A stretch of DNA of 64,000 bases from Nymphalis io (lineage: Eukaryota > Arthropoda > Insecta > Lepidoptera > Nymphalidae), in assembly GCF_905147045.1 (NCBI RefSeq), contig NC_065899.1, positions 508,501-572,500 on the forward strand. Reading direction: 5' to 3'. The position numbers and the translations under genes are program-made. The notes beneath the pieces were generated by a model. The model made no database searches. It had not been told where the DNA came from and was given only the letters and a program-made list of their open reading frames with translations. Each line of letters opens with the position of its first letter. The first letter of the stretch is position 1. Below are positions 34,901-49,900 of this stretch, piece by piece.

Positions 34901-37900
34901 CTGCACTAGCTCCCCCGCCTTGCCGACCCACAAGATGCCTCTTCAAGCCTCGTTTGAAGGAAATAAGGTTATGGGAGATGGGGAACACGTGCTGGTAAAG
35001 AATTCCATTTTTTTGAGGTTCGACGAAGAAAAGTGTTGCCAAATTTCTTCGTGTGCGATGGAATTGAACTCACAGTTAGGCGGTGACATCGAAGCCACCA
35101 CGCGTAGACTTGAGAAGGAGAGGGGAAGCGGGAATTACAGCTACAATTACTGCGTAGTTATGATCAATCTATAAGACTTTAACCGAGACGTTACTTTAAA
35201 TGAATAAAATTTTAAAAATAAAAGCTTAAATACTTCGAATCACTGACGTCCTTATTAAACAAAAAATAATTACTACGCGACATTCTTGTCTTTGAGATGA
35301 GTTAATGTTTTGATATATCTATATTATTTACAGTCTTACCTTCTTAACCAAGCAAGTACGTTAATAAAATAGTTGGTGTAATCACGTAGCGAGTGTTCGC
35401 GAGAGCGACTCACGGACACAAGTGTCCCGCGAGACACGGCATCACACACTGATCTATATTCCGGCCTTGATCCCAAACACCCTGTATACTGTGTGTTTAG
35501 CAATCGACCAATGATCCATGAAGATATACTTTTTTAATACTAATCATTTAATTTTATTATATGAGAGTGATTGCAAACTAGGGATGGTTTAAATAAATTT
35601 CGAAATTCTAACATTTGTATAACTCCTAATGGTTTCACCCGCTTACGTTTCTGCTTCTATCTCGTGGATTGGAGCATGGTCATTCTCACTAATAAATGCT
35701 GATGCGATTTTGTTTCTTTTTTTGTTACCGATCATTATGAAATATTGTTTAAACGTTGTCAGAAAAGGGCAAAGGATAATTAACACGCCCCCCCAAATGC
35801 GGGTGGAAGCTAGTAGTCTATATAAATATGTAACCTTTGTCAATAAATGGACTATCAACAAAAACTCATATTGCATTATCACATTCAGACAATCAACAAA
35901 CTACTTCAACTTTATAATATTAATATACATTTCTAATACAGCGAAACTCGAAACTAAACAACGCAAGTTCGCCTAAAATTAATTTCATCTAACAAAATTT
36001 GGTATTCCGACAACACCTTCATTTATAGGAAAACCCTCGATATGTGCACCATAATCATATCATGAAAACCTTAAACCCGAAACACATTCAGCTCTAATGA
36101 ATTCAGAAATCCTAACCCAGTATTTTTAGGTCAACAAAACGATTAAATTAAATTTTGGCAAGACTACATACATTATCATAAATGTAATATGCAGCGCCTT
36201 GTGAAGTCATGAAGCGGAACAATAGGTCAGGCGGGTACATTAAAAATCGGATCCACAAAAGTTCGCCCGTACGAATGAAGGAGTGTAACAGTTTTAACGA
36301 CAATAGAATATAATTTGCCACAATAGTTTTGAGGTCGTAGCTCCGCGTCGCATGTTATTTGAACGGTTTTGAATTTCTAATCGAAATAACGCGTAAAAAC
36401 AACACCGGCGCTCCGAATACGTGTGAACATGCGCATAATTTGTACATTCATTACGTACTGAGATGAGCGACTTACGAAACACTCCTAACTGAAAATAAAT
36501 TTATATGAAAGATAGAACATTGATTGCACCCACGCTACGGAACTCAACAAACAAGTCGTATGGTAAATTCTAACAAATATTATAAATGTAAAAGTGATTA
36601 CGTGTTCAAGTCCTAACTACTCATCGATCATTGTGAAACTTTTGTATACAAGTTGTGTGGGGCTACAGATAGGGATATATGATATCTTTTTTTTTATCAC
36701 TGGAAAAACTCATTTCCCCCACGGGAATAGTGGGGTGGGGTAAGTGGGGCTCAACGGTGTCCAAGGCGCCGAGTGCGCCCTGAACATCGGAACACACACA
36801 AACACACACACCGACTCAACCAAGCACCGGCGAAACCAGTTTCACATAAAATGTCGTGTCAAAAACGAGCCAGCACAGTATAGCCTAATCGAAACAGCAG
36901 TGGTTTTCAGCTGCTCCCTTTACCTCGGTCATAAAGCCAAATCAACGAAAAATTTAAATGAAACACAATGACAGATAAAAAAATAAGTGTGTTTAAATTT
37001 AATTGTATGTAAAATTATCCGATATTAAGAAGAAAAGGGAGGACAAATGGAGGGACAAGGGAGGGAAAATGACTAAGGTATTCTTAAAGTTATACTGATC
37101 GAGAAACCTAATTTTCTTAATTTAAAACGAGCTAGATATGATATATTTAGTCGTCATCAGTAACAAAATGTAAGGCAAAACTTTCGCGCAATCGGTTGAA
37201 TGGCCCCGGAGCAATTTTCAGTTGCAGGATTTGTGTCGCACACACTTGCAAGATCATCAATCATTGAGTATTTGACAATTTTCAAGAAATATCCAACGTT
37301 GTTTCGTTGGAAGTATTTTATATATTAAATCTATGTGTAAAAGTGTGTGAAATAAATTGCAATTGTCGATATGTTTGATTATCCTACCACAGTCTAAATC
37401 TAAATAATATTATATTACTTTATCATGCAATATAATATTAAGACAAAAATATGGTGAATGAAGATGACAAATCATTTTATTATGATCACTTACGGTTTTA
37501 CCAGTAAATGTTTAGTTATTAGTTAAACAATTTTGTGTCTTCCTCTTTCGAATGTTAAATCAATGATTACAGAAAGAGAAAAAAACAGCACCACGAGTAC
37601 TAAGAGGTCAGATTTGCGAGAATTTTATTGTCGTTGAATATATTCACTTGCATACATACCCACTGCCAAATCTCTTGACTGGATATGGGCTGGTCCATCA
37701 GCGCGTTCTGCCAGATGCGGAACAGCATCAGGTACGCCTTGTCCCTCCCCGAGAATGACGTCAGGAAGTTCTTCTCCGACTCAGTGCATACCAAGATCGC
37801 ATTCGGGATCACCTTACGAATTAATCCTTTTTTTAAATTCTTCAGACCATTAAAATATAAATAAATAAGGCTTAGCTACTTACTGTACCGGATTATAAAA

Positions 37901-40900
37901 TAATTGATAAAAGAGATTGGCCGTTAGTATAGTAGCGATTTTGTAAGATGGCGATTCAAACGTGTTTTTAAAGGACTACTTGTATATTTTGGTTTTAAAT
38001 TTCCAATGTATGACGAGAGCGGTGTGGGTTTTTTTTATAGAATAGGAAGGCGGACGAGCATATGGGCCACCTGATGGTAAGTGGTCACCAACGCCCATAG
38101 ACATTGGCATTGTAAGAAATGTTAACCTATGCATCACCAATGCGCCACCAACCTTAGGAACAAAGATGTTATGTCCCTTGTGCCTGTAATTACACTGGCT
38201 CACTCACCCTTCAAACCGGAATACAACAATACCAAGTACAGCTGTTTTGCGGTAGAATATCTGATGAGTGGATGGTACCTACCCAGACGAGCTTGCACAA
38301 AGCTCTATCACCAGTGGTTAATAAAATATAGAGAACGCAAGAGATTGCGGGCTCAAATCTGCGCGAGCACCACAGGATTCTGAGTGAATGTGTATACTTC
38401 TCTGTTGTGTTCATATTTCATTATTTACATAAACACGACTACTCAATTTTGTGGAATAAGAAAGGAAAAAAGTGTCATCGTCATGTCTTTCCAGTTTCCT
38501 ATGTTATTATCTGCTTACAATTGTTTCATAAATAAAGAATAATAATGTCCTCTAGACCGATTTCGGCCACGGCGGCCAATCTCAAGAGAGATTAGCCAAC
38601 TACGCAGGAGATATTGTAGTGCACAAGTGTGTGCGCAAAAACAAGTGCACTCTCTATTCCCTAACTCTCATAATCTGATGGGACGGCAATCCGACCCGAC
38701 CGGAAAGAGTTCAGGCGCAGGACCAACGGCTTTAAGTGATTTCCGAGGCACGGGAGTGTACACACTTTCAACTTCCAGACTACGGACTGCTGCTAAGAAT
38801 TTTCTGACAGAAAAACCCAATAGCTTTTTATTGGCCTGACCTGTGAATTGAACCCAGAACCTTCAGGTCTGCAGCCTTATATCAAGCCACTAGACCAACG
38901 AGGCAGTCAGATAAATAATACAAAGTAGGTATATACTACTATAATTTTGAGCAGTAAAGTATTTACTTAATAGATGATATGTGCAGGCAAATTTTACCAG
39001 CAGTTTTTAACTATGTTGCGGCACCTCTTTAACTATGTTGAAAACCGATACGATTTATGTTTAAAAAAATATCTGTTTCCAAATGTAAACCGCTTGCCAT
39101 GACGATCGCTAAAACGGTATGTATACGTTGCTGTGCAACAGCACCGTCTAGCGGCGAAGTATACCTGCCACCAGACGAGCCGCAAAAATCTTAACAGCAG
39201 TAAAATCTCAGTCTACTCTTACTTGAATATGTATATATTTTATATGTATTCTATTAATTTATTAAAAACTGTACTATAGTGGGACTGACCAGCGCAGTTT
39301 TTTCCTTGGTGATGGCCGTGACGTCCTTCCAGCGCAGCGTGAGGCTGGTCTCCCAGCCGAAGATGCTCGCGTAGAAGCAGAGGTAGCTCTGCGACGCGTA
39401 CAGCCGCCCGTGCGCCAGGATGTCGCGCTGCAGCGCGCACGAGTAGTCTGCGCGACACGCCACACTTCACTACTCCATGCTCCGGGAGCTTCGCACGGTA
39501 CTATTAGGAACTACTCCTATTTGACTTCTGTTATCTATTATTTGTTCTGTCCGTTCGATAGGCTATGATCGTTGGCCCTGCGATTCCGACGCATTTGTTC
39601 CGTGATGGATAAAAAATGTAGACTTTTTTCATCAAAGTAAAACCATTTATAGTATATAATGCGGACGACACACTGCCGAACATACTCTTTCAATCGTTTA
39701 AGGGAACAAGGCTTAATTATTTATCGGGTCAGTTCCGATATTTTAATATATATATACTTGAATATATATAAAAATCTTGATATGAACTTGAGTTAATGAA
39801 AAAAAACGATGTGTACTAATTTGACCGTTAATCACTATCGTTAATTATATATTGACATGTGCGCCAGCTATTGATCTAACGGATAATTATATTGGTAAGG
39901 CAATTTATACAGCATGTCAATTAAAGGAGAAACGCAAGTCTAAAATTGGCATATGGACGGAGTCATGTATACGACGAGCAAGTTGAAGGCGGAAGGAGTC
40001 TTGAAATTAATTACATCATCAGACATGACATGGCAAATGTTGAGAAACTATCTAACATTTCGAAGCGTAATATGTCTATTTCGAGTTATTTATTTACAAA
40101 CAAACGTACTATAAAACTAATATAAAATTAATAACTACTCCATAAATACGTACAATGTATGTGATCACCGAATGATATCGCACCTACCGACTATGAGGCG
40201 CTCCTCGTCGGGCAAGTCCTTGAACAGTCTCTTGAAGTCCTCGCATTTACTCTTGTACGTGGGGTACAGCGAGTTGTACCAGCTCTTCTTCTTAGCGCGC
40301 ACCGTGCTCGCGCCATCGATACGAGCGCCGGAGTTGGAGCCTGATATCTTGTGGATCGAATTGAGAGGACACGATTGAATAAATTTAATTTTGTATTTCT
40401 TAAATATAGGAAGGTGGCTGATTGGACCACATTGGATTGATAGTGGTCACCACCAATAATGCGTTGTTCGACGGTGAAACTAAGATGTCATATATGTAAA
40501 TATTTTAGGTCAGTTTTAATATTGGATATCCAACCTCGCAAGATACACGATGTACACCCAGATGGTACGTTTAAGAAATATACCAAGTTACTTCCCAGAA
40601 GTTCCCACTTTTTAAATCCTAACTGTTATTAAAATGTTCGTAAAGAAAAAAACTCATGCACCCTTACCTTAAGATCCTTCTGACTCAAATTAGCGATGTC
40701 AATACCGACCGGCACATCGGGGCCGAGTGAAGGCACTTGTATGGACGAATCGCTTTTTTCACTCCTCTGTAAAATAATAGTTTTAAAATGATAGAACTCC
40801 TAGATTTAGACGAAGATCTGAATATATACAGGTAATAAAAAAAATCTCTGTACATTTCGGTAAGGAATTCATATCTTATTCTATTTCACCTGCTAGTATC

Positions 40901-43900
40901 TGCTCTTGTTCAATTACCATTTTTAGGGGAAAATTGCATGTTTTTGGACTGCATGTCACGAGTTCCGACCTTTGTTAAGAATAGAGTTCTTTGCTCAGCA
41001 TTACTATTGGAGCCGTTACTTTATAGTCGTGATAGCCCAGTGGTGAGAACGCACGTGGTTCTTCGAGGTGGTTGTTTAATTTGTCTTAATTAATTAATGT
41101 CGAATTTTTCGATTGTCGATTTTCATCTGCTACATTTGTATCTACCAACATGCATGCGAGCATGTGGTAGATGACGCTACGAGCCTGTATAGGTAGGGGC
41201 CTTAGCCTAGCGGTGAGAAATTTATAGGCCGTTACTTCAATTTTTAATACTGTTACTAATGGTAGAAATAAATTTATTAAACAGTTTTGTTTACGCGTTG
41301 AACTTACTTTATCATTTTCTATAATGTCCAATGTACTGTCTGTGTGTCGAAGTGACGGGGAGGGTGACCGTGAAACATTTCTGAAATTAAAAAAAAAATA
41401 CATGAACGAATAATGTTTATTTATATCAATTCATTCGAATTAATAAAAAAAAAGCTATTAGTATATTGTATGCCATCAGTCGAGATGGCCCAGTGGTAAG
41501 AACGCGTGAATCTTAACCGATGATCGTGGGTTCAAACCCGGGCAAGCACCACTGAATTTTCATGTGCTTTTCAATTTGTGTTTATAATTCATCTCGTGCT
41601 TAACGGTGAAGGAAAACATCGTGAGGAAACCTGCATGTGTCTAATTTCATTGAAATTCTGCCACATGTGTATTCTACCAACCCGCATTGGAGCAGCGTGG
41701 ATGTGCGAGAATAAACTCCAAACCTTCTCCTCAAAAGGGAGAGGAGGCCTTAGCCCAGCAGTGGGACATTAACAGGCTGTTACTGTACTGTATGCCATCA
41801 GTGAATTTACAACGAGTGATAGTAGCCATCGGAAGTAAATAGAGGATTTTATAGCGTTTCAAATATTATATCGAATTTGTAGTACGAAACAATAGTCTTA
41901 AAAGATGAAAAAAATATATGTAAATATACTAATATTATAAAACTAAATCGTTTTTATTTATGAGACCTAAATAAAAATAAAAATTATAACATTACAAGGA
42001 TTATTTATTTAGAAAAGTTATATACTATTATATATTAACTTTAAACTGTAGTTCTAAATAGAGCAGTCACTAGTATACTGGTGGTAGGGCTTTGTGCAAG
42101 CTCGTCTGGGTAGGTACCACCCACTCATCAGATATTCTACCGCAAAACAGCAATACTTGATATTGTTGTGTTCCGGTTTGAAGGGTGAGTGAGCCAGTGT
42201 AATTACAGGCACAAGGGACATAAAATCTTAGTTCCCAAGGTTGGTGGCGCATTGGCTATAAGCGATGGTTGACATTTCTTACAATGCCAATGTCTAAGGG
42301 CGTTTGGTGACCACTTACCATCAGGTGGCCCATATGCCCGTCAACCTTCCTATTCTATAAAAAAAAATACCAATAAAACCGTGGCCCATTAGCCAGCAGT
42401 TCCTTAAATTCGTTTATATTTGCTCATTAAATGTATTATATTAGCCAAATGTATGTTTGGTATAACTACACCTCGTTAACAATTCTACAAATAAATCACT
42501 TTATCGCAATCGAATCGAAACGTAATCGTTGCCGTTAAACCGTTTTCTTATTCTACTAACAAAAGCATCCGATTGCGGTTCCGTCGGATCGGAATAGAAT
42601 CGGGAACGTATCGTAGCCGTTATAAATTCGAAGTATTGTACAAGTAATTAATACAATAACGGTAATAACGATGATAGTCAATATAAAATATTCTTAATAT
42701 ATATTCTTAAATAGTTTTAATATTTTATTACGTAATTAATACATACAAGAGAATCGATCGCAATGGCTTGGAGATATCTGGTTAATGACATTTTGATTAT
42801 GACAAAAATATAAAGTTGTGATGGTACTAATGGTAGATTAATTGTAGTATTGATTTTGAATATCCACTCATCCACTACCTTAGAATTAGTAGCACATTAT
42901 AGTCCACTATGTTTGCATCAATCTATCGTAATTTCTACAACAATCGTCAACACGTGGAGTGATCAGCTCAGCAGATCGGCGGTAATAGATTGTCATGGAT
43001 ACCGTACGGTACGGTTTTAAATAAACTGTTAATTTCAGATAGATAAACCATGATCGCAGCACAATTTGTTTCTGCCTGTGGCTTCGAGAACGGGAGAACG
43101 TATCAGGTATTATGTATAAAAATAGGTACCCCCATGTCCTGCCTTGGGCCTTAAGCTTGCTTCATACCGAATTTCTTTAAAATCGGTTCAACAGTCGTGA
43201 AAGCGAAACAGAGTTACTTTCGCATTTATAATATAAGTATATATAGTGTTAAGTTATTCTTAATTATACATACAATTTGACGGGCCGGTTGGCGTGGTTG
43301 GTAGATACTTGCCTTTCACGCCGAAGGTTGTGGGTTCGATTCCCACCCAGGACAGACATTTGTGTGCATGAACATGTCTGTTTGTCCTTAGTCTGGGTGT
43401 AATTATCTATATAAGTATGTATTTATAAAAGAAAAGTAGTATATGTCGTATATCAGTTGTCTGGTTTCCATAGCACAAGCTTTGTACAAGCTTAATTTGG
43501 GATCAGATGGCCGTGTGTGAAAAATGACCCAGGGTATTATTATTATTATTACATACACGATTTATATGTAATCAAACAGACAATATACCTTATCTACGCT
43601 TAGTTATACTTGTATAAACAATTTAATTGTTTAAAATTGATAACAAGTTAGCAGTTTGCTTTCTCCGTTGATAAAGTTCATATAATATTGGTTGTTGATG
43701 TGAAATCCAGGTCAATGTCATAGTATTATCTGTGGAGAAGATAGCCGGTGGCATAGACGTAGAGAGGCCTGAGTGTTCTTATAAAGAACGTGTGAAGGAC
43801 GGATCTTTAACGCGACATTGAGATGAAACAGCCCTCAAAAGAGTACAAAAAAAAACTGCGGAACACATGATTGAGACTACGTCAAGTCAGTCGGTAACTC

Positions 43901-46900
43901 CTTTTACCGACTTCACACGCTAATATTATAATTTTTATCCGCCGGTTTTTTTCACATTGATATATAAATACATTTTATAATACAATCAAGGTCAAGAGAA
44001 GCGATCATCTTTATTTATTTGATCTATGCGTTATATATATATTATTTATGCGGTTATTTTAATATCTAAAACTAATGACGTCATATTTCAAATTGGTATT
44101 ATGTATATTTACATACAAATTTGATAAGGATTAGTATTATGTGACAAATCTAACGTATAATATTACCCATTTTTTTAATAACGGTCACTATTGTTTATAT
44201 TTTTCTGATCTGCCGGACTGAGACGAGCCCTCAAAATCCGATAAGACGGCAATCCGACGAAGCCGAGAGCCCCGCACCTTTATTACGCTCTATCTTTTGA
44301 GCCCCAGTCGTCGGGGCTGTGGGAGGGTCGAGACAACGCCGACGTCGTCTCTGCCGAGCAGGATCTGTCCTTTCCCTTTCCCGTTCCGCCGTCTCCTTCT
44401 GAACCATAACGGTCTTACAGAAGGAGGCTACGGCCTTCCACGCCGATTCCCTGTGGAGCATCGCCGACACGATTGCTCGCGGGGACAGGTCTTGTCTGAC
44501 TTCGCGGACCAGGATCGCCCTCTCGGCACGTCACGGGGTGTCCACGCGGGGCACCCCTCCAGCGTATGCTGAGCGGTGTCCCGGTCCGCACCGCAGTGGT
44601 GGCATATCGCCGACGATAAATTATAATTATAAGATCCTATCTAGTCGAACAACGAAGCAGTTAATGATAGTAAATATAACAAGATTGGTGAACATAGCCC
44701 TGTTCTTTTTATTTAATATGTACAAATATGTAAGTGTACATGTCATTTCATATTTCCACTCGACACTCCATTCAGACAACCAGCGGAGCCGCCGGCTAGA
44801 GCTATTTATTTATTGAGAACAATGAAAACAAAAGTCGCGAAACGGAGTCAAGGCTCGTAGTCGGTTAACTTGTAAAATAATTGTGAGGTTTGTTCGCGAT
44901 TTTAATAACATCGACACGTGCCTCTGTTTACATAACATAAAACCTTCCCAGGTTTTACTTCGGTCGGTTCGGAAGTCTTACTTGTTGGAGGGAAGTGTAA
45001 CGAGGTCTTAAAAATACTATTAAATAAATATTAATAATATAGACACAAAAGACTATAACGATTTTTTGACGCAAATTTTGTATTCAGGTTTTGCTTTTAA
45101 GTTTATCTATACATCTTTCCCGAAAAAAAAACCGCATTTTCCATATAATACTTAAAAGGAGCCGGTCAATTATATATTCTGTGCTTCTAAGAGCCTACCT
45201 AAAAGTATAATTTGATTAATTTTATTGACTCGCAGACACTGAAACATACATACACATATTGTACATACGTATTTAAGCAATATTCAAAATGATTGCCAAT
45301 TCAGATTCTCACCACAAATCTCGTAAACTTGGAGAGTTTTAGAGGAAATTATATTGGTTTATTTACTAACATACATTATTTGTGAGTCATCATTTAAAGT
45401 TATTACTTGCGCTTTAACTATTGTACGTTGATAGCTTTCTGCGAGAAATCTTCAACTGCCGACCAGAAATATATAGCCTATGCACATTAACGCATATAAT
45501 AAGACGATAACCTTAATTTTTATATAGTATATAAGTTGTGGTATATAAACAAAACGTGATCCATATAAGATATCAGTAACAGTACAGAAACAGCCTGTTA
45601 ATGTTCAACTGTTGGGCTAAGGCTCTCCCATTTGAGGTAAAGGTTTGGAGCTTATTCCACCACGCTGCTCCAATGCGGGTTGGTGGAATACACAAGTGGC
45701 AGAATAAATATAACTAATTACTAATATAATTAACAGCTAAGAAGCTTATTGATTCGTTATGTTGTTTAAGCTACTCATATAATACGATTTTAACGACTCT
45801 TGTTTATATATCTATAGTATTGAATCAAATCAAACGTATTATATTCAATTAATCTTAACAATAAAGCGGAAAGTAGCCTTGACAGAATATTAATATTTTA
45901 ACACTAAATATAGACACTGTTGGAATTTTTCGGTTTCCAAGGTTACCTTAAACAGTTTTGCAACATTAATTGTATTTCCGATGTTAGTGAGAATCAATCA
46001 GTGGAGCGTGAGACAGAAATAAGTTTAAAATTCGCTCAATATTCTGAGTCTTAGATTTTTTTTACAAATTAATTAAATGCAATCGAAATCGTCGATTGTT
46101 TTAATTATTTAATTGGGTTTGCTTTTACGTTGTCACTACGCAACTGACCATAAAACTTTACATACACGTTATCAGACGTACACACGTAAAGCATATTTTG
46201 ATTCAGATTTTATTTTGTATTGTGACATGAATATCGATACCTAAAAATTTTCAAGATCAATGCTCTTATGAATTGGTCATTTAATATTGGCGAATGTTAA
46301 TTTAGTAAATAAAATTTAAAAAATACTAGATATTTCACATCTTATTATCATCTAAATGATGATTTATCGATTATGTTTAGTAGCGAATGATATTTGAAAC
46401 AAATATCCTTTGTCCGTCAATCGAAAATTAATTTCTCGCGATAACAATTACTACCTATTATCCTAAGCTGTATATTATCCTAAGGCAGACCTTTCAAAAA
46501 TTGCATGTTTCACGTGTCTGCGGTAAATATTTTAATTTGTACCATTTCATGTGCGCTGTGATTATATGTTAAAATTGCCGTAAACCAAGCAGATCGTCAC
46601 GCTCGGCCGCCGAGCAAAAATATGAACAGCGACCGCTGACTCACTGCCAGATAGGAGAGTGGCCGGACTCTTGTGAAATATTTATTACTTGATTGAATTC
46701 TACATTCAGTTCATAAATAAAATAACCTTTCAAATACTATATTTTATTTCAATTATTGAATTTGTCAAATTAAAAAAAAAATCTTGCAAATTTGTATAAG
46801 AATGGATATTAAATATTAAGGCTTTATCAAGTGATATTGATGAATCTCGATCGGCTAATTGAATATTTAGACTACAGTATAAGTCGTTAATTCAAATTAA

Positions 46901-49900
46901 AAGAACTGGTCTAGCTACAAATTAATAATCGTATAATAGCAATAGAGGCGCGCCGGACAGAACCGGTAAGAACATAACAAAGTCGGTTCTAGCAGAGACT
47001 TAATATAACTAGAAAGTCTATAAACAATTAATACTTGAAACGATCGCCAATAATAAAATAAGCGACCTTATAATTACATTACAAAATTAATAACCAGAGT
47101 AATTTACAATCTTCTAGTTGTTCAAAGGCTCTGTTTCATCTTGAGAAGGTAGCGGATTGATGAATACACTTGTGGCAGAATTTCAGTGAAATTGGACACA
47201 TGCAAGTTTCCTCACGATGTTTACCTTCACCGCAGATTACGAGACACATAATTAAGTACATAAAAACCTAATCAGACTCCGAAGGTTTAAAACTACAATT
47301 GGTCGATTTCTGATAAAAAATGAATGCTGCACGTTTTAAAATGATGACAAAGAACTTACAAAAACTGTAGAAATCAATTCGTCATAAATAAACCTGAACA
47401 TTGTATACGTAGGAATCATAAAAACACCAGACTACCCAAAACTACCAATAACTTCGAAGTAATATAGCTTTTCAAAAACGTAACGCTAAATTTGTTTTAG
47501 TAGTTTTTTATTTGTTACATTGTTTGTCGACGACCGGGGCCTGTTTGTTAATATTCAAAGTAATTAATTTCATCATTTAAACTGTCAATACAATCTCAAT
47601 TTCAACAGAATATTGCAGTTTTAATTGCGCTTTGTTTCTATTATTACCTTTCATTAATCCCATTCGTCTTTATAGTTGTAAGATAACTTGCGTTACCATT
47701 AGATCCTATAATTTATACTATTTTTGAGATTAATTAAGTTGTCTATAAGTTTTTTTTTTAATATGTAGGCAGACGAAGCCCGTCGCCCGTCATTAGAAGA
47801 AATATAAACCATCCCTGAGATCGCCAATGCACCGCCAACTTAGAGAACTAAGATGTTATGTCGTGTGCCTGGAGTTACACTGGCTCATTCACCCTTCAAA
47901 CTGGAACACAACATTAGTATTGCCTTTTGGCGGTACAATATATACTTATATAAAACATTAATTTAACCATGACTTGAAATAAACATATTTTTATTGTTAT
48001 TATATAATATTAATAGTACTTATTGAAATAAAAAATACATATATATAAATGTTTTTTTGCAGTAACAGAACTATACGATGTAATAAGATACGCATACAAT
48101 CTAGAAACACTTCTAAAAAAAATCTTTAATCAAATTATGTACAGTTTTACTAATAATTACAATTAATAGAAATGACTTATAGTAAACATTGTAACTTTTT
48201 TAAACGGTTTTTTCTTAATTCTTCTGTAAAAATATACGTCATCGCCTACATTTGGATCTGTGTCACGAAAACCCCAAGAAATAGCCAGTATAATGAATAT
48301 AATCACTCATTAAAGCCACTCATTTATCCATTATAAGACACCAATGGGCATTCGAGATAGTTGGACCCGAGAAGACGCATTCATCATTTGCATTTTCTTC
48401 AGAATTGGACACAATAGGCAACAGACATGGCACATAATCTATCACAGCACTCCTCGATGACTTAAGAACTTCGTAATGAGCTTTTGATTACTTAATTATA
48501 TATTAGAATAATTTCTTACTAACAGTGTTTATAAAACTATCACCAGCATGAGAAAGAAAACACCTATAAGCCGGCGAAGGAACTCGGGATTTTTGTTTTT
48601 TTAATGATTACATCACAATAATATAAACATCGCACAGTCACTTATAAAAAAAAAAACATAATCGAAATTGTTTTGCTTAAATTTTAGTTCATTAGTATTT
48701 TTTATTATTTAAAAATCCCGCGCTAGTTTTTAGCTTCAGGTAGTTCCGTCTGTGCGGTCGTCCCACTTACACAATACCTTACTACCTCACTAATATTATA
48801 AATGCGAAAGTGAGTTTGTTTGTTTATTACACTTTAAAGTATTCACTAATCAACCAATAATCAAGAAATGTTGCGTACACGTTGTCAGTGGTACAGAAAA
48901 TGACATAGTGTACGTAACACCTGCCCACCTGCCTACGCTCGGGCGGAATCTAGTACTTTATGTATTCAGGCAGGCAAGGGAAATACATTAGATACCATGG
49001 TTTGCAGCGCGTTGACGACGCAAGAAGTGGACTTTTCTTTTAACGATGCTAGTGTCTATGGACGATCACTGCACTGACCATCGTGTAACCAATAAGCGCG
49101 TCTCCTTTATCTACCTTTCTAAAATAAATAACAGTCACAGTTTTAAATATATAAAAATTTATTATACATTTGTTGCAAGCGAACGTCATCTATTTTATAT
49201 AACTATTAATTGGATTGCGTTAGTTCGTTACGCCCACGTTATACATATTACTATCTAAATATAAAAATAATCTGAATCAGAGTTAAATTTATTTAGTGTG
49301 ATGATCTCTATGGGTAAATGATTTGCTGATTATCGTTAGGACTAATTAGCCGTGCGACATTTATATGTACATATACATAAGTTGTTTGTCTACAGCGCCC
49401 TGGGGTAGAGCGAGAAGAGCGATCGCTCTAGGTGCCAGGTAGCAAGGGGCGCGATAATGACAAAAACAATTTTCAGGTGTACGTAAGCGTTAATAATAAC
49501 GTGGTAAGTGCTAACGTGGTGATTATTATTCATATAACATGAACTGAAATGCAATATATGTGAAGTAAAAGCGTCGACCAAAGGGCACTGAAATGCAATT
49601 TCACTCTACCCTACGCTCAGCGTGCTATGGAGCGAGCTATGCTCGGAGTATCTTTGAAGGATAAGATCAGAAATGAGATTATCCGGAAAAGAACCGGAGA
49701 CATGACATAGCTTGCAAAATTAGCAGGCTGAAGTGGCAGTGGGCTGGTCACGTATGTCGTAGGACCATTGGCCGTTGGAGCAGATGAGTTCTAGAGTGGA
49801 GACCGCGAATCGGCAAGCGCAGCGTAGGGCGCCCTCCAGCCAGGTGGAACGACGACCTTAAGAAGGTGGCGGGCACCAACTGGATGCGGAAGGCGGAGGA

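Larger units (their letters stand above)
37813..39289. other. GRAMD1: GRAMD1 intron with two full repeats
   Basis: The intron contains a family B copy (38028-38322) and a family E SINE (38541-38909). The remainder is AT-rich and featureless to me. Confidence 0.5.

Noticed and set aside
34896..35174. 92-aa plus-strand frame
   Set aside because: The minus strand carries LINE ORF2 tail words (W-N-S-L-P, F-K-R-G-L-K-R-H-L), so this is a shadow of a LINE remnant.
40341..40346. The CAG acceptor six bases inside the GRAMD1 exon at 40347
   Set aside because: It would put the exon out of phase with the 40668-40766 exon; CACAAG just upstream keeps frame and gives K-I-S-G-S-N-S.
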